Assembly: GCA_000720535.1 (NCBI GenBank)
Contig: JOAZ01000010.1
Span: 62,001-126,000 of the forward strand
Direction: 5' to 3'
Length of the DNA stretch: 64,000 nucleotides
From: Streptomyces halstedii
GTDB taxonomy: Bacteria > Actinomycetota > Actinomycetes > Streptomycetales > Streptomycetaceae
The first letter of the stretch is position 1. Each line of letters opens with the position of its first letter. Positions 1 through 8,408 of the stretch are shown here, piece by piece. The notes beneath the pieces are model-generated. The model searched no databases. It worked only from the letters and a program-made list of their open reading frames with translations, and had not been told where the DNA came from. A program made the position numbers and the translations under genes.

Positions 1-67
1 CACGGCGACGATCACCGTGGCCTTCCAGGGCCACTACTCGCGCTTCGTGGACATGGCCCAGACCTGA
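1..67 (+). CDS. C-terminal end of a gene entering from the left edge
   Basis: The reading frame beginning at base 2 is open and ends at TGA 65-67, giving 21 residues that end in SRFVDMAQT. Codon use is GC-biased at third positions, as expected for coding DNA here. Too little remains to assign a family. It could be chance, since only 21 codons are visible. Confidence 0.45.
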   Translation, partial: TATITVAFQGHYSRFVDMAQT

Positions 68-222
68 TTCCGCGGGCCCGGTGCCGGGTCTCAGGGTTCG
101 CGGCACCATCTCGTCCTCGGTGGCACAGCGTCGGCACGGATGCCGGGGACATGCGGTGGGGGAGGGTCGCCACGGCGGTGGGAGGAAACATCCCTCCAAG
201 CCGTGAGACAGCGCGAGGCCGC

Positions 223-789
223 TCAGTGTCTCGTCTCGTACCTGGTCAGGACCACGCCGCCGGGAAACGTCCGCGTCTCCACCAGATTCAGGTTCACCCA
301 CCTGTCCAGAGCGGTGAAGAACGGCGTGCCGCCGCCCACCAGGACCGGATGGGTGGTGATCACGTACTCGTCGATCAGCCCGGCGCGCATGGCGGCCCCG
401 GCAAGCGTCGCGCCGCCGATGTTCATCGGTGCGCCGTCCTCGGCCTTGAGCCGGGTGATCTCGGCGATCGCGTCGCCGGTGACCAGGCGGGTATTCCAGT
501 CGACCGTGCCGACCGTCGAGGAGAACACCACCTTCGGCGTGTCCCGCCAGTTCCGCGCGAACTCGATCTCCGCCGGGGTGGCGTCGGGCTGCTGGTCGCC
601 GGTCGGCCAGTAGGAGCTCATCGCCTCCCACAGCTTGCGCCCGTACAGCGACAGGCCACTCTCCCGCTCGTGGTCGAGCCACCACTGGAACAGTTCCTGG
701 CTCGGCGGTCCGCTCCAGCCGATGTCGTCGCCGGCCGCGGCGATGTAACCGTCCAGGGTCAGGTTCATGCCGTAGATCAGTTTCCGCAT
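223..789 (-). CDS. Dihydrofolate-reductase-like (RibD C-terminal) family protein
   Basis: 188 aa. The family has the DHFR fold and usually binds NADPH; the substrate of these stand-alone YyaP/YwjB-like members is mostly unknown. Visible features are the N-terminal strand-loop RKLIYGMNLTLDGYIA, the central GRKLWEAM (usual form GRKTYE), then a C-terminal IGGATLAGAAMRAGLIDEY and PVLVGGGTPFF, all in family order. I chose ATG at 789 because GGAAGG lies 7 bases upstream; a longer in-frame extension exists but has low-complexity Arg/Gly content. It is monocistronic, with no obvious partner. Confidence 0.85.
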   Translation of the reverse strand: MRKLIYGMNLTLDGYIAAAGDDIGWSGPPSQELFQWWLDHERESGLSLYGRKLWEAMSSYWPTGDQQPDATPAEIEFARNWRDTPKVVFSSTVGTVDWNTRLVTGDAIAEITRLKAEDGAPMNIGGATLAGAAMRAGLIDEYVITTHPVLVGGGTPFFTALDRWVNLNLVETRTFPGGVVLTRYETRH

Positions 790-949
790 GGCCCAGCCTT
801 CCATTCGTTGGTGTTCTGCGTCCTCGTACAGACCAGCGCGGCGCAGGAGACTCATCGGTGCGAGACCTGGATCCGCCGGTAGCCCTCGTGCTGAACCTCG
901 CCCTCGCCCTCGCCCTCGCGAGGAAAATGCCACGGATCTGACGTTGATC

Positions 950-1288
950 ATGGATGACAAGGCCGTGGGACAGCCAAGAACGCCCCGGGCACGCAAGATC
1001 GGCACGTCACGGACTGTGAGACCCTGCCTCCGGTGTCTACCGGCCGAGGCCGGCGGCCCTGATGACGCGCCAGCCGGTTGGCGCCACGACGAAGCCTTCA
1101 GCGCCTTCGCCTATCTGACGCCTGAAGAGATGAACCGGGTCGCCGACGTGATCCGAGGGGCGCTGGCGCCCTACCACGACCGTGAACAACGCCCTCTGGC
1201 ACGGCCCGACGGCGCTCTGCCGGTGGCCCTCATCACCCGGCTGTTCCCCCTGCTCCCGCACGCGACGGACCACGCGGACGAAGGCTGA
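950..1288 (+). CDS. Small uncharacterised protein or gene fragment
   Basis: 112 aa if it starts at ATG 950. The first ~45 residues look like noise (Arg/Pro rich). The last ~65 look like a real protein: an amphipathic helix around LTPEEMNRVADVIRGAL followed by PVALITRLFPLLP. I do not recognise the family. It may be the surviving 3' part of a broken gene, for example the C-terminal dimerisation helix of a regulator. No convincing ribosome binding site precedes 950. Confidence 0.35.
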   Translation: MDDKAVGQPRTPRARKIGTSRTVRPCLRCLPAEAGGPDDAPAGWRHDEAFSAFAYLTPEEMNRVADVIRGALAPYHDREQRPLARPDGALPVALITRLFPLLPHATDHADEG

Positions 1289-1312
1289 GAAGCCGTCAAC
1301 TGTGCCCCCAGC

Positions 1313-2038
1313 TCATTCCGTCACGGGCAGGCACTCGTCGAGCAGGGCGACGACGTCCCGCCAGGCTCGCCGCGCGTGCCGCGGATGGTGGCCGACGCCG
1401 GGGAGCACGATCTGGTCGACCGGTGGGTGGTGGAAGGCGTGCAGGGCTCCGCCGTAGACCACCAGGCGCCAGTCGACGCCCGCGGCCCGCATCTCGTCGG
1501 CGAAGGCGTCCCGTTGCGCGGCGGGCATGATCGGGTCCTCCGATCCGACCCCCGCCCACACGGGGCACCGGATGCGCGCCGCTTCGCCCGGTCGGCCCGT
1601 GGCCAGTGCGTTGACCGTGCCGATCGCCCGCAGGCCGACGCCGTCGCGCCCGAGTTCCAGTGCGATCGCGCCCCCGGTGCCGTAGCCGATGGCGGCGATC
1701 CGGTCGGGGTCGGTTCGCGGTTCGGCGCGCAGCACATCGAGTGCCGCGTGGCCGATACCCCGCATCCGGTCGGGGTCGGCGAGCAGCGGGGTCACGCGGG
1801 CCAGCATGTCGTGCGGGTCGGTGAACCACCGCCCGCCGTGGATGTCGAAGGCCAAGGCGACGTACCCCAGTTCGGCGAGGGCGTCGGCCCGGCGGCGCTG
1901 GAAGTCGTTCAGGCCCGTCCCCTCGGGCCCGATCAGTACCGCGGGCCGGCGGTCGACACCGGCGGGGAGCGCGAGGTGACCGACCATCGTGAGCCCGTCA
2001 GCCGGGTATGCGACCGTGCGTGTGGTGACCGTTGTCAT
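1313..2038 (-). CDS. Dienelactone-hydrolase-family alpha/beta hydrolase with an altered nucleophile elbow
   Basis: 241 aa from ATG 2038. The protein has the alpha/beta-hydrolase layout of the DLH family: an early strand with PAVLIGPEGTGLND, the acid in VGSEDPIM and the base in GGALHAFHH. At the nucleophile elbow, where DLH has GYCxGG and other hydrolases GxSxG, this protein reads IGYGTGG, so the catalytic Cys/Ser is a Gly. Either it uses another residue or it is not a classical hydrolase. It is divergent from the MarR regulator at 2215, with the shared promoter region in between; a link to that regulator is inference. Confidence 0.8.
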   Translation of the reverse strand: MTTVTTRTVAYPADGLTMVGHLALPAGVDRRPAVLIGPEGTGLNDFQRRRADALAELGYVALAFDIHGGRWFTDPHDMLARVTPLLADPDRMRGIGHAALDVLRAEPRTDPDRIAAIGYGTGGAIALELGRDGVGLRAIGTVNALATGRPGEAARIRCPVWAGVGSEDPIMPAAQRDAFADEMRAAGVDWRLVVYGGALHAFHHPPVDQIVLPGVGHHPRHARRAWRDVVALLDECLPVTE

Positions 2039-2189
2039 GAGACCGGACCCTAGTGACGACCGAGCCCGGCCGGGCCGGACTTCACGGTCGGCAGAACAGC
2101 CGCGGGTGGCTACTGTGAAGGGCTGGTCCAGGAAGCGACACCGTCGTCCCGGCGGCCACCCGTACGATCCGGCGATCCGGCCGGCATGT

Positions 2190-2205
2190 ATAGCAGCGCT
2201 GTTAT
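2190..2205. promoter_or_regulatory. Putative MarR operator overlapping the -10 of the regulator
   Basis: ATAGCAGCGCTGTTAT is a 16-bp inverted repeat with one mismatched pair, centred 17 bases before the GTG at 2215. TATGTT at 2203-2208 fits a -10 element and would put the transcription start at or very near the GTG, so the mRNA may be leaderless. MarR proteins normally bind such palindromes at their own promoter; binding here is inferred from position. Confidence 0.5.
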
Positions 2206-2214
2206 GTTGGCGCG

Positions 2215-2700
2215 GTGACGACCCAGGACCCCACCGAGCTGCCCGATCCCTGGCAGTCGATGCACACACTGCTGGCCGCCATGGAAGCCGAGATCGAACA
2301 GGTCCACATCGGGCGTGGTATCGAGGGGGTGCGGCCGCGGTTCGTCCGTCCGCTGATCCGGCTCGCCCACACCGGGCCGTTGACGGTCCGTGAACTGGCC
2401 GAGTCCCTGGACCGTACGCACTCGGCGGTCAGCCAGACCGTCGCCGCCATGCGCAAGGAGGAGCTGGTCACCTCCGAGCCGGGGCCCGACGCCCGCACCC
2501 GGCGGATCGACCTGACCGAGCGTGGCCGGTCGCTGGTGCCGTTCCTGGAGGCCGAGTGGCGCGCCACCCACGCGGCGGTCGCGGAGCTGGACGGCGAGGG
2601 CCCGTATGCGCTGACCTCGGTCGTCGACGAGCTGCGGCGGTCGCTGGAACGCCGGTCGATGCGGCAGCGCGTCCTCGACCACCTCGTGCCACCGCGGTGA
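2215..2700 (+). CDS. MarR family transcriptional regulator
   Basis: 161 aa, GTG start. The winged helix is visible at residues ~55-100: LTVRELAESLDRTHSAVSQTV is the helix-turn-helix, and the wing carries PDARTRRIDLTERG, the usual MarR wing (DxRxxxxxLT). It is followed without a gap by an MFS exporter whose GTG overlaps this stop (GTGA at 2697-2700), so the two are co-translated. The likely role is ligand-relieved repression of itself and the exporter through the palindrome at 2190-2205. Confidence 0.88.
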   Translation: MTTQDPTELPDPWQSMHTLLAAMEAEIEQVHIGRGIEGVRPRFVRPLIRLAHTGPLTVRELAESLDRTHSAVSQTVAAMRKEELVTSEPGPDARTRRIDLTERGRSLVPFLEAEWRATHAAVAELDGEGPYALTSVVDELRRSLERRSMRQRVLDHLVPPR

Positions 2701-3998
2701 GGGCGCGCGGCCGGTTCCTCGACACCCGCCCGCTGCGCGGCAGCCGGCCGTTCCGCGCTCTGTGGATCGGCTCCTCGGCCTCCCAACTCGGCGGGCAGAT
2801 AGCCACGGTGGCGGTTCTGGCCCAGGTCTGGGATCTGACCGGCAGCCCGGTGGGTACCGGCGCCATCGGGCTGGCCACCGGGGTGCCGATGGTGCTGTTC
2901 GGACTGCTCGGCGGCACGTTGGCCGACACCGTGGACCGCCGAGCGGTCGTACGGGCCACCACCGCGGGCCAACTGCTGGCCGCTGCGGGACTGTGCGTCC
3001 AGGCAGCCGTGGACAACCGGAGCGTTCTGGTGCTGCTCGCCCTGGTCGCCCTGGGGGCCGCCTGTGGTGCTCTCGGTGCTCCCGCCCGGCGCACGTTTCC
3101 GGTCCGGTTGCTGCCGCCCGACCAGGTAGCGGCCGGTCTCGCGCTGACCAACGTCTCCTTCCAGGCGGCCATGCTGGCCGGACCCGCGCTGGCCGGGCTG
3201 ATCATCGCCCGCTGGGACTTCTCCGCCGCCTATGCCGCACAGGCCGTCGCCGTCGCGGTCTCGGCGCTCGCGGTGACCCGCCTTCCGTCCATGAAGCCCG
3301 GGGGTGCGGACGGCGCGACGGACGGCAGGCGGCGACCGGAGCGTGGGGGATGGCGCATCGTCCTGCGTCGGCCGACCTTGTGGGGATCGATGGCGACCGA
3401 CCTGTCCGCGACCCTGCTCGCCATGCCGATCGCGCTCTTCCCCCTGGTCAACGAGATCCGCTTCGACGGCGACCCGCAGACCCTCGGCCTGTTCCTCTCG
3501 GCCGTCGCGGTCGGAGGCATCACGGCCGGTCTGCTCTCCGGCACGGTGACACGCCTGCGCCGTTCCGGACTCGTCCAGTTGACCGCGGCCGGTGTCTGGG
3601 GCCTGGCGCTGGCGGGCTTCGGCCTGGCCGGGCCCCTGTGGCTGGTCCTCGGCTGCCTGGCCGTGGCCGGTGCCGCCGACACCGTGTCGGTGGTGTCCCG
3701 CAGCGCCCTGGTTCAGTTGGAGACCCCGGACGCCTACCGGGGACGCGTCTCGTCCGTGGAACACGTCATCGGCGTCGCCGGCCCCGAACTCGGCAACTTC
3801 CGTGGAGGCCTGCTGGCGTCGGTCACGTCCGCACCCTTCGCCCTGGTCATCGGTGGCCTGTCCGCCACCGCGGCGGTCGCTGTCGTGGCGTCGGCCAATG
3901 CCTCCCTCCGTGCCTACCGCACTCCGCAGAGCGCCGTCGAGTCGTCCCCGCCCCGGGCCGACGACGCCGCCCCGGCCCCGGCCACCGGACAGGCATGA
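2697..3998 (+). CDS. MFS transporter (EntS-like exporter)
   Basis: 433 aa. I place the start at GTG 2697, which overlaps the TGA of the MarR gene in a GTGA, rather than at further-upstream in-frame codons inside that gene. Twelve hydrophobic segments are expected. The first segment RPFRALWIGSSASQLGGQIA and the loop GGTLADTVDRRAVV (motif A) are those of the enterobactin-exporter/macrolide-efflux branch of MFS. A hydrophilic central loop with DGRRRPERGG lies around residue 210-220. Substrate unknown; pairing with MarR suggests a toxic small molecule. Confidence 0.88.
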   Translation: MRARGRFLDTRPLRGSRPFRALWIGSSASQLGGQIATVAVLAQVWDLTGSPVGTGAIGLATGVPMVLFGLLGGTLADTVDRRAVVRATTAGQLLAAAGLCVQAAVDNRSVLVLLALVALGAACGALGAPARRTFPVRLLPPDQVAAGLALTNVSFQAAMLAGPALAGLIIARWDFSAAYAAQAVAVAVSALAVTRLPSMKPGGADGATDGRRRPERGGWRIVLRRPTLWGSMATDLSATLLAMPIALFPLVNEIRFDGDPQTLGLFLSAVAVGGITAGLLSGTVTRLRRSGLVQLTAAGVWGLALAGFGLAGPLWLVLGCLAVAGAADTVSVVSRSALVQLETPDAYRGRVSSVEHVIGVAGPELGNFRGGLLASVTSAPFALVIGGLSATAAVAVVASANASLRAYRTPQSAVESSPPRADDAAPAPATGQA

Positions 3999-4045
3999 GC
4001 GCCTGGCACGGTGCGCGGCCGCCCTTCTGAGCGGAGCGTGCGGGG

Positions 4046-4486
4046 CTACCGGGGCTCGACGATGCGGGTCAGGAGGTGGACGAGTTGCGTGCGCTCCTCG
4101 GGCGTCAGGGCGGCGGTCAGCTCGTCGTTCGCCTCGCGGCCCAGCTCCTCCGTGCGCAGCAGACGATGCTTCCCGCCGGACGACAGGGCGATGACGTTCT
4201 TCCGGCGGTCCATGGTGTCCGGCGTACGCGTCACGAGGCCGTCGCTCTGGAGATCGTCGAGGATCGCGACCATGTCCTTGGGGTCGATTCCCAGGCTTCG
4301 GCCCAGCTCGGCCTGTGACAGGGAACCCATTTCGGCGACGGCCGTGAGAACGGCGTGATGCGTCATCCGCATGCCCACCTCGGCGAGGGCCGCGCCGACG
4401 AGCCGGTGCCCACGGGCGGCGGCGCGGCCCAGAAGCCAGCTCGGCAGGGCGCGGATACGGGCGGGAGCGTGTCCGGTCTCGGCCAT
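4046..4486 (-). CDS. MarR family transcriptional regulator
   Basis: 146 aa from ATG 4486. The DNA-binding part runs LSQAELGRSLGIDPKDMVAILDDL with the wing DTMDRRKNVIALSSGG, and the C-terminal helix ERTQLVHLLTRIVEP closes the dimerisation domain. No Shine-Dalgarno sequence is visible before the ATG, so translation may be leaderless. It is convergent with the MFS gene on its left and divergent from the serine hydrolase at 4713, which could be its target. Confidence 0.87.
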   Translation of the reverse strand: MAETGHAPARIRALPSWLLGRAAARGHRLVGAALAEVGMRMTHHAVLTAVAEMGSLSQAELGRSLGIDPKDMVAILDDLQSDGLVTRTPDTMDRRKNVIALSSGGKHRLLRTEELGREANDELTAALTPEERTQLVHLLTRIVEPR

Positions 4487-4712
4487 GGGAGGCAGGCTAC
4501 GTCCAGGGGAGCGGGCTGCCCAGACAGCCTGCGGACTCACCTCACCCCCGCGCCTTCCGGCTGAGGACGGGAAGCACCGAGGCCGGAGGGCCCATTTCGG
4601 CGAGCAGGGCGGCCCGCGCGTGCTGCCGTCGAGCGGAACCAGTTCGACCGGCCGTCACGCCGATCGCGAAAAGTGCTGGCCGGACGGCCGGGACCGCGGG
4701 TAGTCCTTGACC

Positions 4713-6092
4713 ATGACCTCATCCGAAACGCTGCTTGCCGGGACCCGCCGTGCTCTGCTCCACCGCATCGCCACCGCTCAGGCCGAGGGGCGAACCCCTT
4801 CGCTCGTCGCCGCTGTACAGCGCGAAGGCGCGATCGTCTGGACCGGCTCGCGCAGTTGTGTGGACGGTCACGGTCCCGACGGCGACACCCAGTACAGGAT
4901 CGGCTCCCTGACCAAGATCTTCACCGCCGTCATGGTGCTGCGCCTGCGTGACGAGGGTCTGCTGGACCTGGACGATCCGCTGGAGAAGCATCTGCCCGGT
5001 ACGGGGGTCGGGGGCGTGACCGTGTTCCAGCTGCTGGGCCACAGTGCCGGTCTGGCCGCGGAGGCGCCCGCGCCCTGGTGGGAGCGGACCCCGGGCAGCG
5101 TCAGGCCCGAACTGTCGGACGTGCTCGGGGAGCACCCCCTGCCGCACCCCCCAGGCCGTGTCCACCACTACTCCAACCCTGGGTACACCCTCCTCGGCGC
5201 ACTCGTCGAGAAGGTCCGAGGTGACACCTGGGCCGCGGTGTTGCGCCGGGAGATCCTCGAACCGCTGGGAATGGACCGTACGACTGTTCAGCCGCAGGCT
5301 CCGCATGCGGGGGGATGGGCCGTGCACCCATGGGCCGATGTCATGCTTCCCGAGCCGGCCCAGGATCTGGGCCTCATGGCTTCGGCGGGTCAGCTCTGGT
5401 CGACCACCACCGACCTCCTCCGATTCGCGCTGTTCCTGGCGCGGGGCGACGATCGTGTGCTGAACGCGTCCTCGGTCGAGCAGATGCGGGCCCCCGCAGC
5501 CCCGGCGGAGGCCCATGACTCCATCGGGAACTACGGTCTGGGCCTCCAGGTGCTGCGGCAGGGGAGCCGTAGGCTCCTCGGGCACACCGGGTCACTTCCG
5601 GGTTTCCTGGCCGCTCTGTGGTTCAGCACCGAGGACGATGTCGCGGCCGTGGTACTCACCAACGTCACCTCCGGTCCGGCGGTCGCCGCAGTCGCCGCGG
5701 ACCTCGTCCGGATCGTCGCCGAGGCCGAACCGAGGATCCCTGAGCCCTGGCGCCCGCTGCCCGAGGTGGACGCGGACCTGCTGGCGCTGACCGGCACCTG
5801 GTACTGGGGAACGCGTGCGCACAGCCTCAATCTGCTCGCGGATCGTTGGCTGGAGCTGCGGCCGTCGCAGGGGCCGGGGCGCGGAGCCCGCTTCCGCGCG
5901 CGCCCGGACGGGGCCTGGACCGGTCTCGACGGCTACTACGCGGGCGAGACGCTCCGCGTCGTGCGCGCGGACAACGGCACCGTGGACCATCTCGATCTGG
6001 GTTCGTTCGTTTTCACGAGAGAGCCGTACGACCCCGGAGCTGCCGTGCCCGGAGGTGTGGACGAGGGAGGCTGGCGCGGACTGCCCAGGTGA
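4713..6092 (+). CDS. Serine hydrolase of the beta-lactamase class C / penicillin-binding fold
   Basis: 459 aa. The active-site motifs of the family are all present: SLTK (S65-K68, nucleophile and base), YSN (Y153-N155) and HTG (about residue 290, replacing KTG). A C-terminal ~110 residue domain after the catalytic domain resembles the lipocalin-like tail of EstB/DD-peptidase relatives. No signal peptide is seen, so it is probably cytosolic: an esterase or peptidase acting on D-amino-acid or ester substrates rather than a secreted beta-lactamase. A TTG at 4707 is in frame, but ATG 4713 is the simpler start. Confidence 0.87.
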   Translation: MTSSETLLAGTRRALLHRIATAQAEGRTPSLVAAVQREGAIVWTGSRSCVDGHGPDGDTQYRIGSLTKIFTAVMVLRLRDEGLLDLDDPLEKHLPGTGVGGVTVFQLLGHSAGLAAEAPAPWWERTPGSVRPELSDVLGEHPLPHPPGRVHHYSNPGYTLLGALVEKVRGDTWAAVLRREILEPLGMDRTTVQPQAPHAGGWAVHPWADVMLPEPAQDLGLMASAGQLWSTTTDLLRFALFLARGDDRVLNASSVEQMRAPAAPAEAHDSIGNYGLGLQVLRQGSRRLLGHTGSLPGFLAALWFSTEDDVAAVVLTNVTSGPAVAAVAADLVRIVAEAEPRIPEPWRPLPEVDADLLALTGTWYWGTRAHSLNLLADRWLELRPSQGPGRGARFRARPDGAWTGLDGYYAGETLRVVRADNGTVDHLDLGSFVFTREPYDPGAAVPGGVDEGGWRGLPR

Positions 6093-6113
6093 GGGCAGAG
6101 GCCAGCCGACGCT

Positions 6114-6127
6114 GTTTCACGTGAAAC
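6114..6127. other. parS: parS site (ParB binding)
   Basis: GTTTCACGTGAAAC, the 14-bp consensus of bacterial chromosomal parS, lies in the gap between two genes. ParB loads here and spreads for origin segregation; Streptomyces clusters such sites near oriC. The left flank (T) and right flank (G) are not symmetrical. Confidence 0.92.
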
Positions 6128-6141
6128 GGTCTTTTACCAGG

Positions 6142-6161
6142 GCTGTTTCACGTGAAACAGC
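6142..6161. other. parS: parS site (20-bp perfect palindrome)
   Basis: GCTGTTTCACGTGAAACAGC is a perfect 20-bp palindrome containing the parS core at 6145-6158. It lies 31 bp, about three helical turns, from the site at 6114, so the two face the same side of the DNA. Tandem pairs could make this a strong ParB nucleation point. Confidence 0.93.
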
Positions 6162-6192
6162 GACTGCGCGCGGTGCCCTCTCCCCTTTCGGC

Positions 6193-7356
6193 TCAGGCCG
6201 TGAGTTCGCGCTCCAGCGGTGTGCGGAAGCGCGGGGTGATCCTGGTGTCGCCCACCCATGCCCTCAGTCGGGCCGCCTCCGCCTCGATCAGGGGCGAGGC
6301 GTCCTGGCCGACGTCGGACAACAGCCGCCAGACGAGCTCGCCGTCGGCCCGCTGTGCCCAGCCGCCCACGATCCGGCCGTTCCACCAGACGGTCGGGCCG
6401 ATGTTCCCGGCGCGGTCGAACAGCGTCGCCCGGTGGCCGGCCGGGAGGTGGAAGCCGCGGTCGGCCCAGCCCATCGCGCTCGGGTCGAGGGCGGGCAGCA
6501 GTGCGGCCCAGGGCTCCACAGCCGGCTCCGGGGCGAGATCCCCGGGGGCGATCCAGCCGGATGCCCCGTTGTCGAGCAGTACCTCCTCCGCGCCGACGGC
6601 GGCCAACGCCGCGCGTGTCTCGCGGAGGCCCCAGCCGGTCCACCACTTCAGGTCCGCCTCGGTTCCGGGTCCGTACGCGCGGAGCCAGCGACGGGCCACC
6701 TCGGCCTGCCCCTCGGCCGTGGTGGACGTGGGCCATGGCTCGGTCACCGTCCACCGGAACTGGCTTGAGGTCCAGGAGCCGCGTGGTCTGTCCCGCCGGA
6801 TGAGTCCGTCGGCGGCCATCAGCCGGATCACCCGGGAGGCGACTCCCTGCACGGTCTCCTGCCGGGTACCGGGGAAGACCGTGATCTTGGTCCGCAGGGC
6901 CGGTACGGCTGCGGAGAGCTGGCTACCGGTGGCCTGGACCCCCTCGGTCAGCGCGGCGAAGGCCTGTCGTTCGGCGTCGGCGAGCCAGCGCTCGTCCAGC
7001 CCGTTGCCGTCCTCTTTCAGATGCTTGAGGAAGGTGCGCCGCTCCTTGGCCGCGACGGCCCGCGCGTTCGCGGCGTCGACAGACGGAGCGACCTCGCGGG
7101 AGACGGTGAAAAGGGTGTTCCGCAGGGAGAGAAGCCGCACCAGCGAGACATCCTCGTAGAGCGCCTGTTCCACGGGGCCCACGCCCGGCTCGGCCAGCCG
7201 GGCACACACGGAGAGGTAGAGCGTGGCCGCGTCGGTGGAGTGCAGCGCCACCACCGCGTCGGCGACGGACGGCACGGACGAGGCTCGCGTCGAGGGGGCC
7301 AGCAGGTGTCTTCTGCCGAGCCTGACGCGGCGCTGTTCGTCATCGATGCGGTGCAT
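6193..7356 (-). CDS. Winged-helix protein of the AlkZ/YcaQ (HTH_42) family
   Basis: 388 aa from ATG 7356 (AAGGAG 5 bases upstream). This family includes the crosslink glycosylases AlkZ (Streptomyces sahachiroi) and YcaQ/AlkX of E. coli. Shared features seen here are the N-terminal R-x-LLxP region, the RxTLFTVSRE-like segment, WTSSQFRW, ERGLxKWW-like DLKWWTGWG, and the C-terminal VWWNGRIVGGWAQR. Where AlkZ and YcaQ have their catalytic QxQ/QxD motif, this protein reads ALHSTDAATLY, so glycosylase activity by that mechanism is doubtful. It may be a DNA-binding or unassigned branch of the family. Confidence 0.8.
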   Translation of the reverse strand: MHRIDDEQRRVRLGRRHLLAPSTRASSVPSVADAVVALHSTDAATLYLSVCARLAEPGVGPVEQALYEDVSLVRLLSLRNTLFTVSREVAPSVDAANARAVAAKERRTFLKHLKEDGNGLDERWLADAERQAFAALTEGVQATGSQLSAAVPALRTKITVFPGTRQETVQGVASRVIRLMAADGLIRRDRPRGSWTSSQFRWTVTEPWPTSTTAEGQAEVARRWLRAYGPGTEADLKWWTGWGLRETRAALAAVGAEEVLLDNGASGWIAPGDLAPEPAVEPWAALLPALDPSAMGWADRGFHLPAGHRATLFDRAGNIGPTVWWNGRIVGGWAQRADGELVWRLLSDVGQDASPLIEAEAARLRAWVGDTRITPRFRTPLERELTA

Positions 7357-7418
7357 GTGTCTCCTTGCGGACGGTCCGTTTCCGTGCGGAAGAGCCCCGG
7401 CGAGGGCCCGGCCGGGTG

Positions 7419-7871
7419 TCACAGGGCGAGCTTGAACCCCACGTGGCTCGCGGAGAAGCCGAGCCGTTCGTAGAAGCGGTGGGCATCGGTCCGGCTGGCG
7501 TCGGACGTCAGCTGCACCAGACGGCAGCCCTGGCGCCGTGACTCGTCGACCGCCCACTGGATCAACTGGGTCCCGAGACCGGTTCCGCGTTCGTCGGCGT
7601 GGATACGGACGCCTTCGATGATCGAGCGGGTGGCGCCTCGCCGGGACAGCCCGGGAACGATGGTCAGTTGCAGCGTTCCGACGACGCGTGCCTCGCGCAC
7701 GGCGACGACCAGGTGCTGGTTCGGGTCGTCCGCCAGCCGCCGGAACGCCGACCGGTACGGGGCGAGGTCGTCCGGCGACTCACGCTCGGCGCCGAGCGGG
7801 TCGTCGGCCAGCATGGCCACGACGGCAGGGAGGTCGGTAAGTGCGGCGGGGCGTATGTCGAGATCGCTCAT
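7419..7871 (-). CDS. GNAT family N-acetyltransferase
   Basis: 150 aa from ATG 7871. GNAT motif A is visible as EGVRIHADERGTGLGTQLIQWAV (the R/Q-x-x-G-x-G/A acetyl-CoA loop reads RGTGLG), preceded by GTLQLTIVPGLSRRG and followed by the motif B region AHRFYERLGF. Substrate not predictable. It is co-directional with the MarR gene at 7902 (30-bp gap) and with the HTH_42 gene. Confidence 0.9.
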   Translation of the reverse strand: MSDLDIRPAALTDLPAVVAMLADDPLGAERESPDDLAPYRSAFRRLADDPNQHLVVAVREARVVGTLQLTIVPGLSRRGATRSIIEGVRIHADERGTGLGTQLIQWAVDESRRQGCRLVQLTSDASRTDAHRFYERLGFSASHVGFKLAL

Positions 7872-7901
7872 GATCGGCAGACTACGCAACAACAGGGCCG
7901 C

Positions 7902-8360
7902 TCAGGCGGGGACTTTGAGGGCTTCGACCGTCCTGACCAGAGGAGCGAGCTCCGGGTTCTCCGCGGCCTCGTCGAGCGCGGCGCGCAGGGCGCGGTCATT
8001 GGTCGGCCTGGCCTCGTTCAGCAGTGTGAGGCCAGCGTCCGTGACGTCGGTGTAGATGCCCCGGCGGTCCGTGTCGCACAGGTAGCGGGTCAGCAGGCCG
8101 CGGTCCTCAAGGCGGGTGACGAGCCGCGTGGTGGCGCTCTGGCTCAGCACCACGGCGTCCGCCACCTGCTTCATCTGCAGATGGCCGCCGGTGCCGCTGT
8201 GCTGGCGGCTCAGGACGTCGAGCAGCGAGTACTCGCGCGCGCTGAGGCCGTGGCCGGACTGGAGCGCCCGCTCGATACGTGCCTCGATCTTTCCGTGGAG
8301 CAGGGAGAGGGCGCACCAGCTCTGAGCGAGGGCGGTGAGTGCGGGATCCGTCGCTGTCAT
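7902..8360 (-). CDS. MarR family transcriptional regulator
   Basis: 152 aa from ATG 8360, with GAGGAGA just upstream. The HTH is LQMKQVADAVVLSQSATTRLV and the wing DTDRRGIYTDVTDAG, a standard MarR arrangement. It is divergently transcribed from the MFS exporter at 8499 across a 138-bp region holding three copies of TGCAAT(A/T)(A/G). The arrangement strongly suggests it represses the exporter and itself. Confidence 0.9.
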   Translation of the reverse strand: MTATDPALTALAQSWCALSLLHGKIEARIERALQSGHGLSAREYSLLDVLSRQHSGTGGHLQMKQVADAVVLSQSATTRLVTRLEDRGLLTRYLCDTDRRGIYTDVTDAGLTLLNEARPTNDRALRAALDEAAENPELAPLVRTVEALKVPA

Positions 8361-8408
8361 GTCTCTCCTCGGAGTGCGGGAGCTGCTGCGTCCAGGATAG
8401 GACACCCG

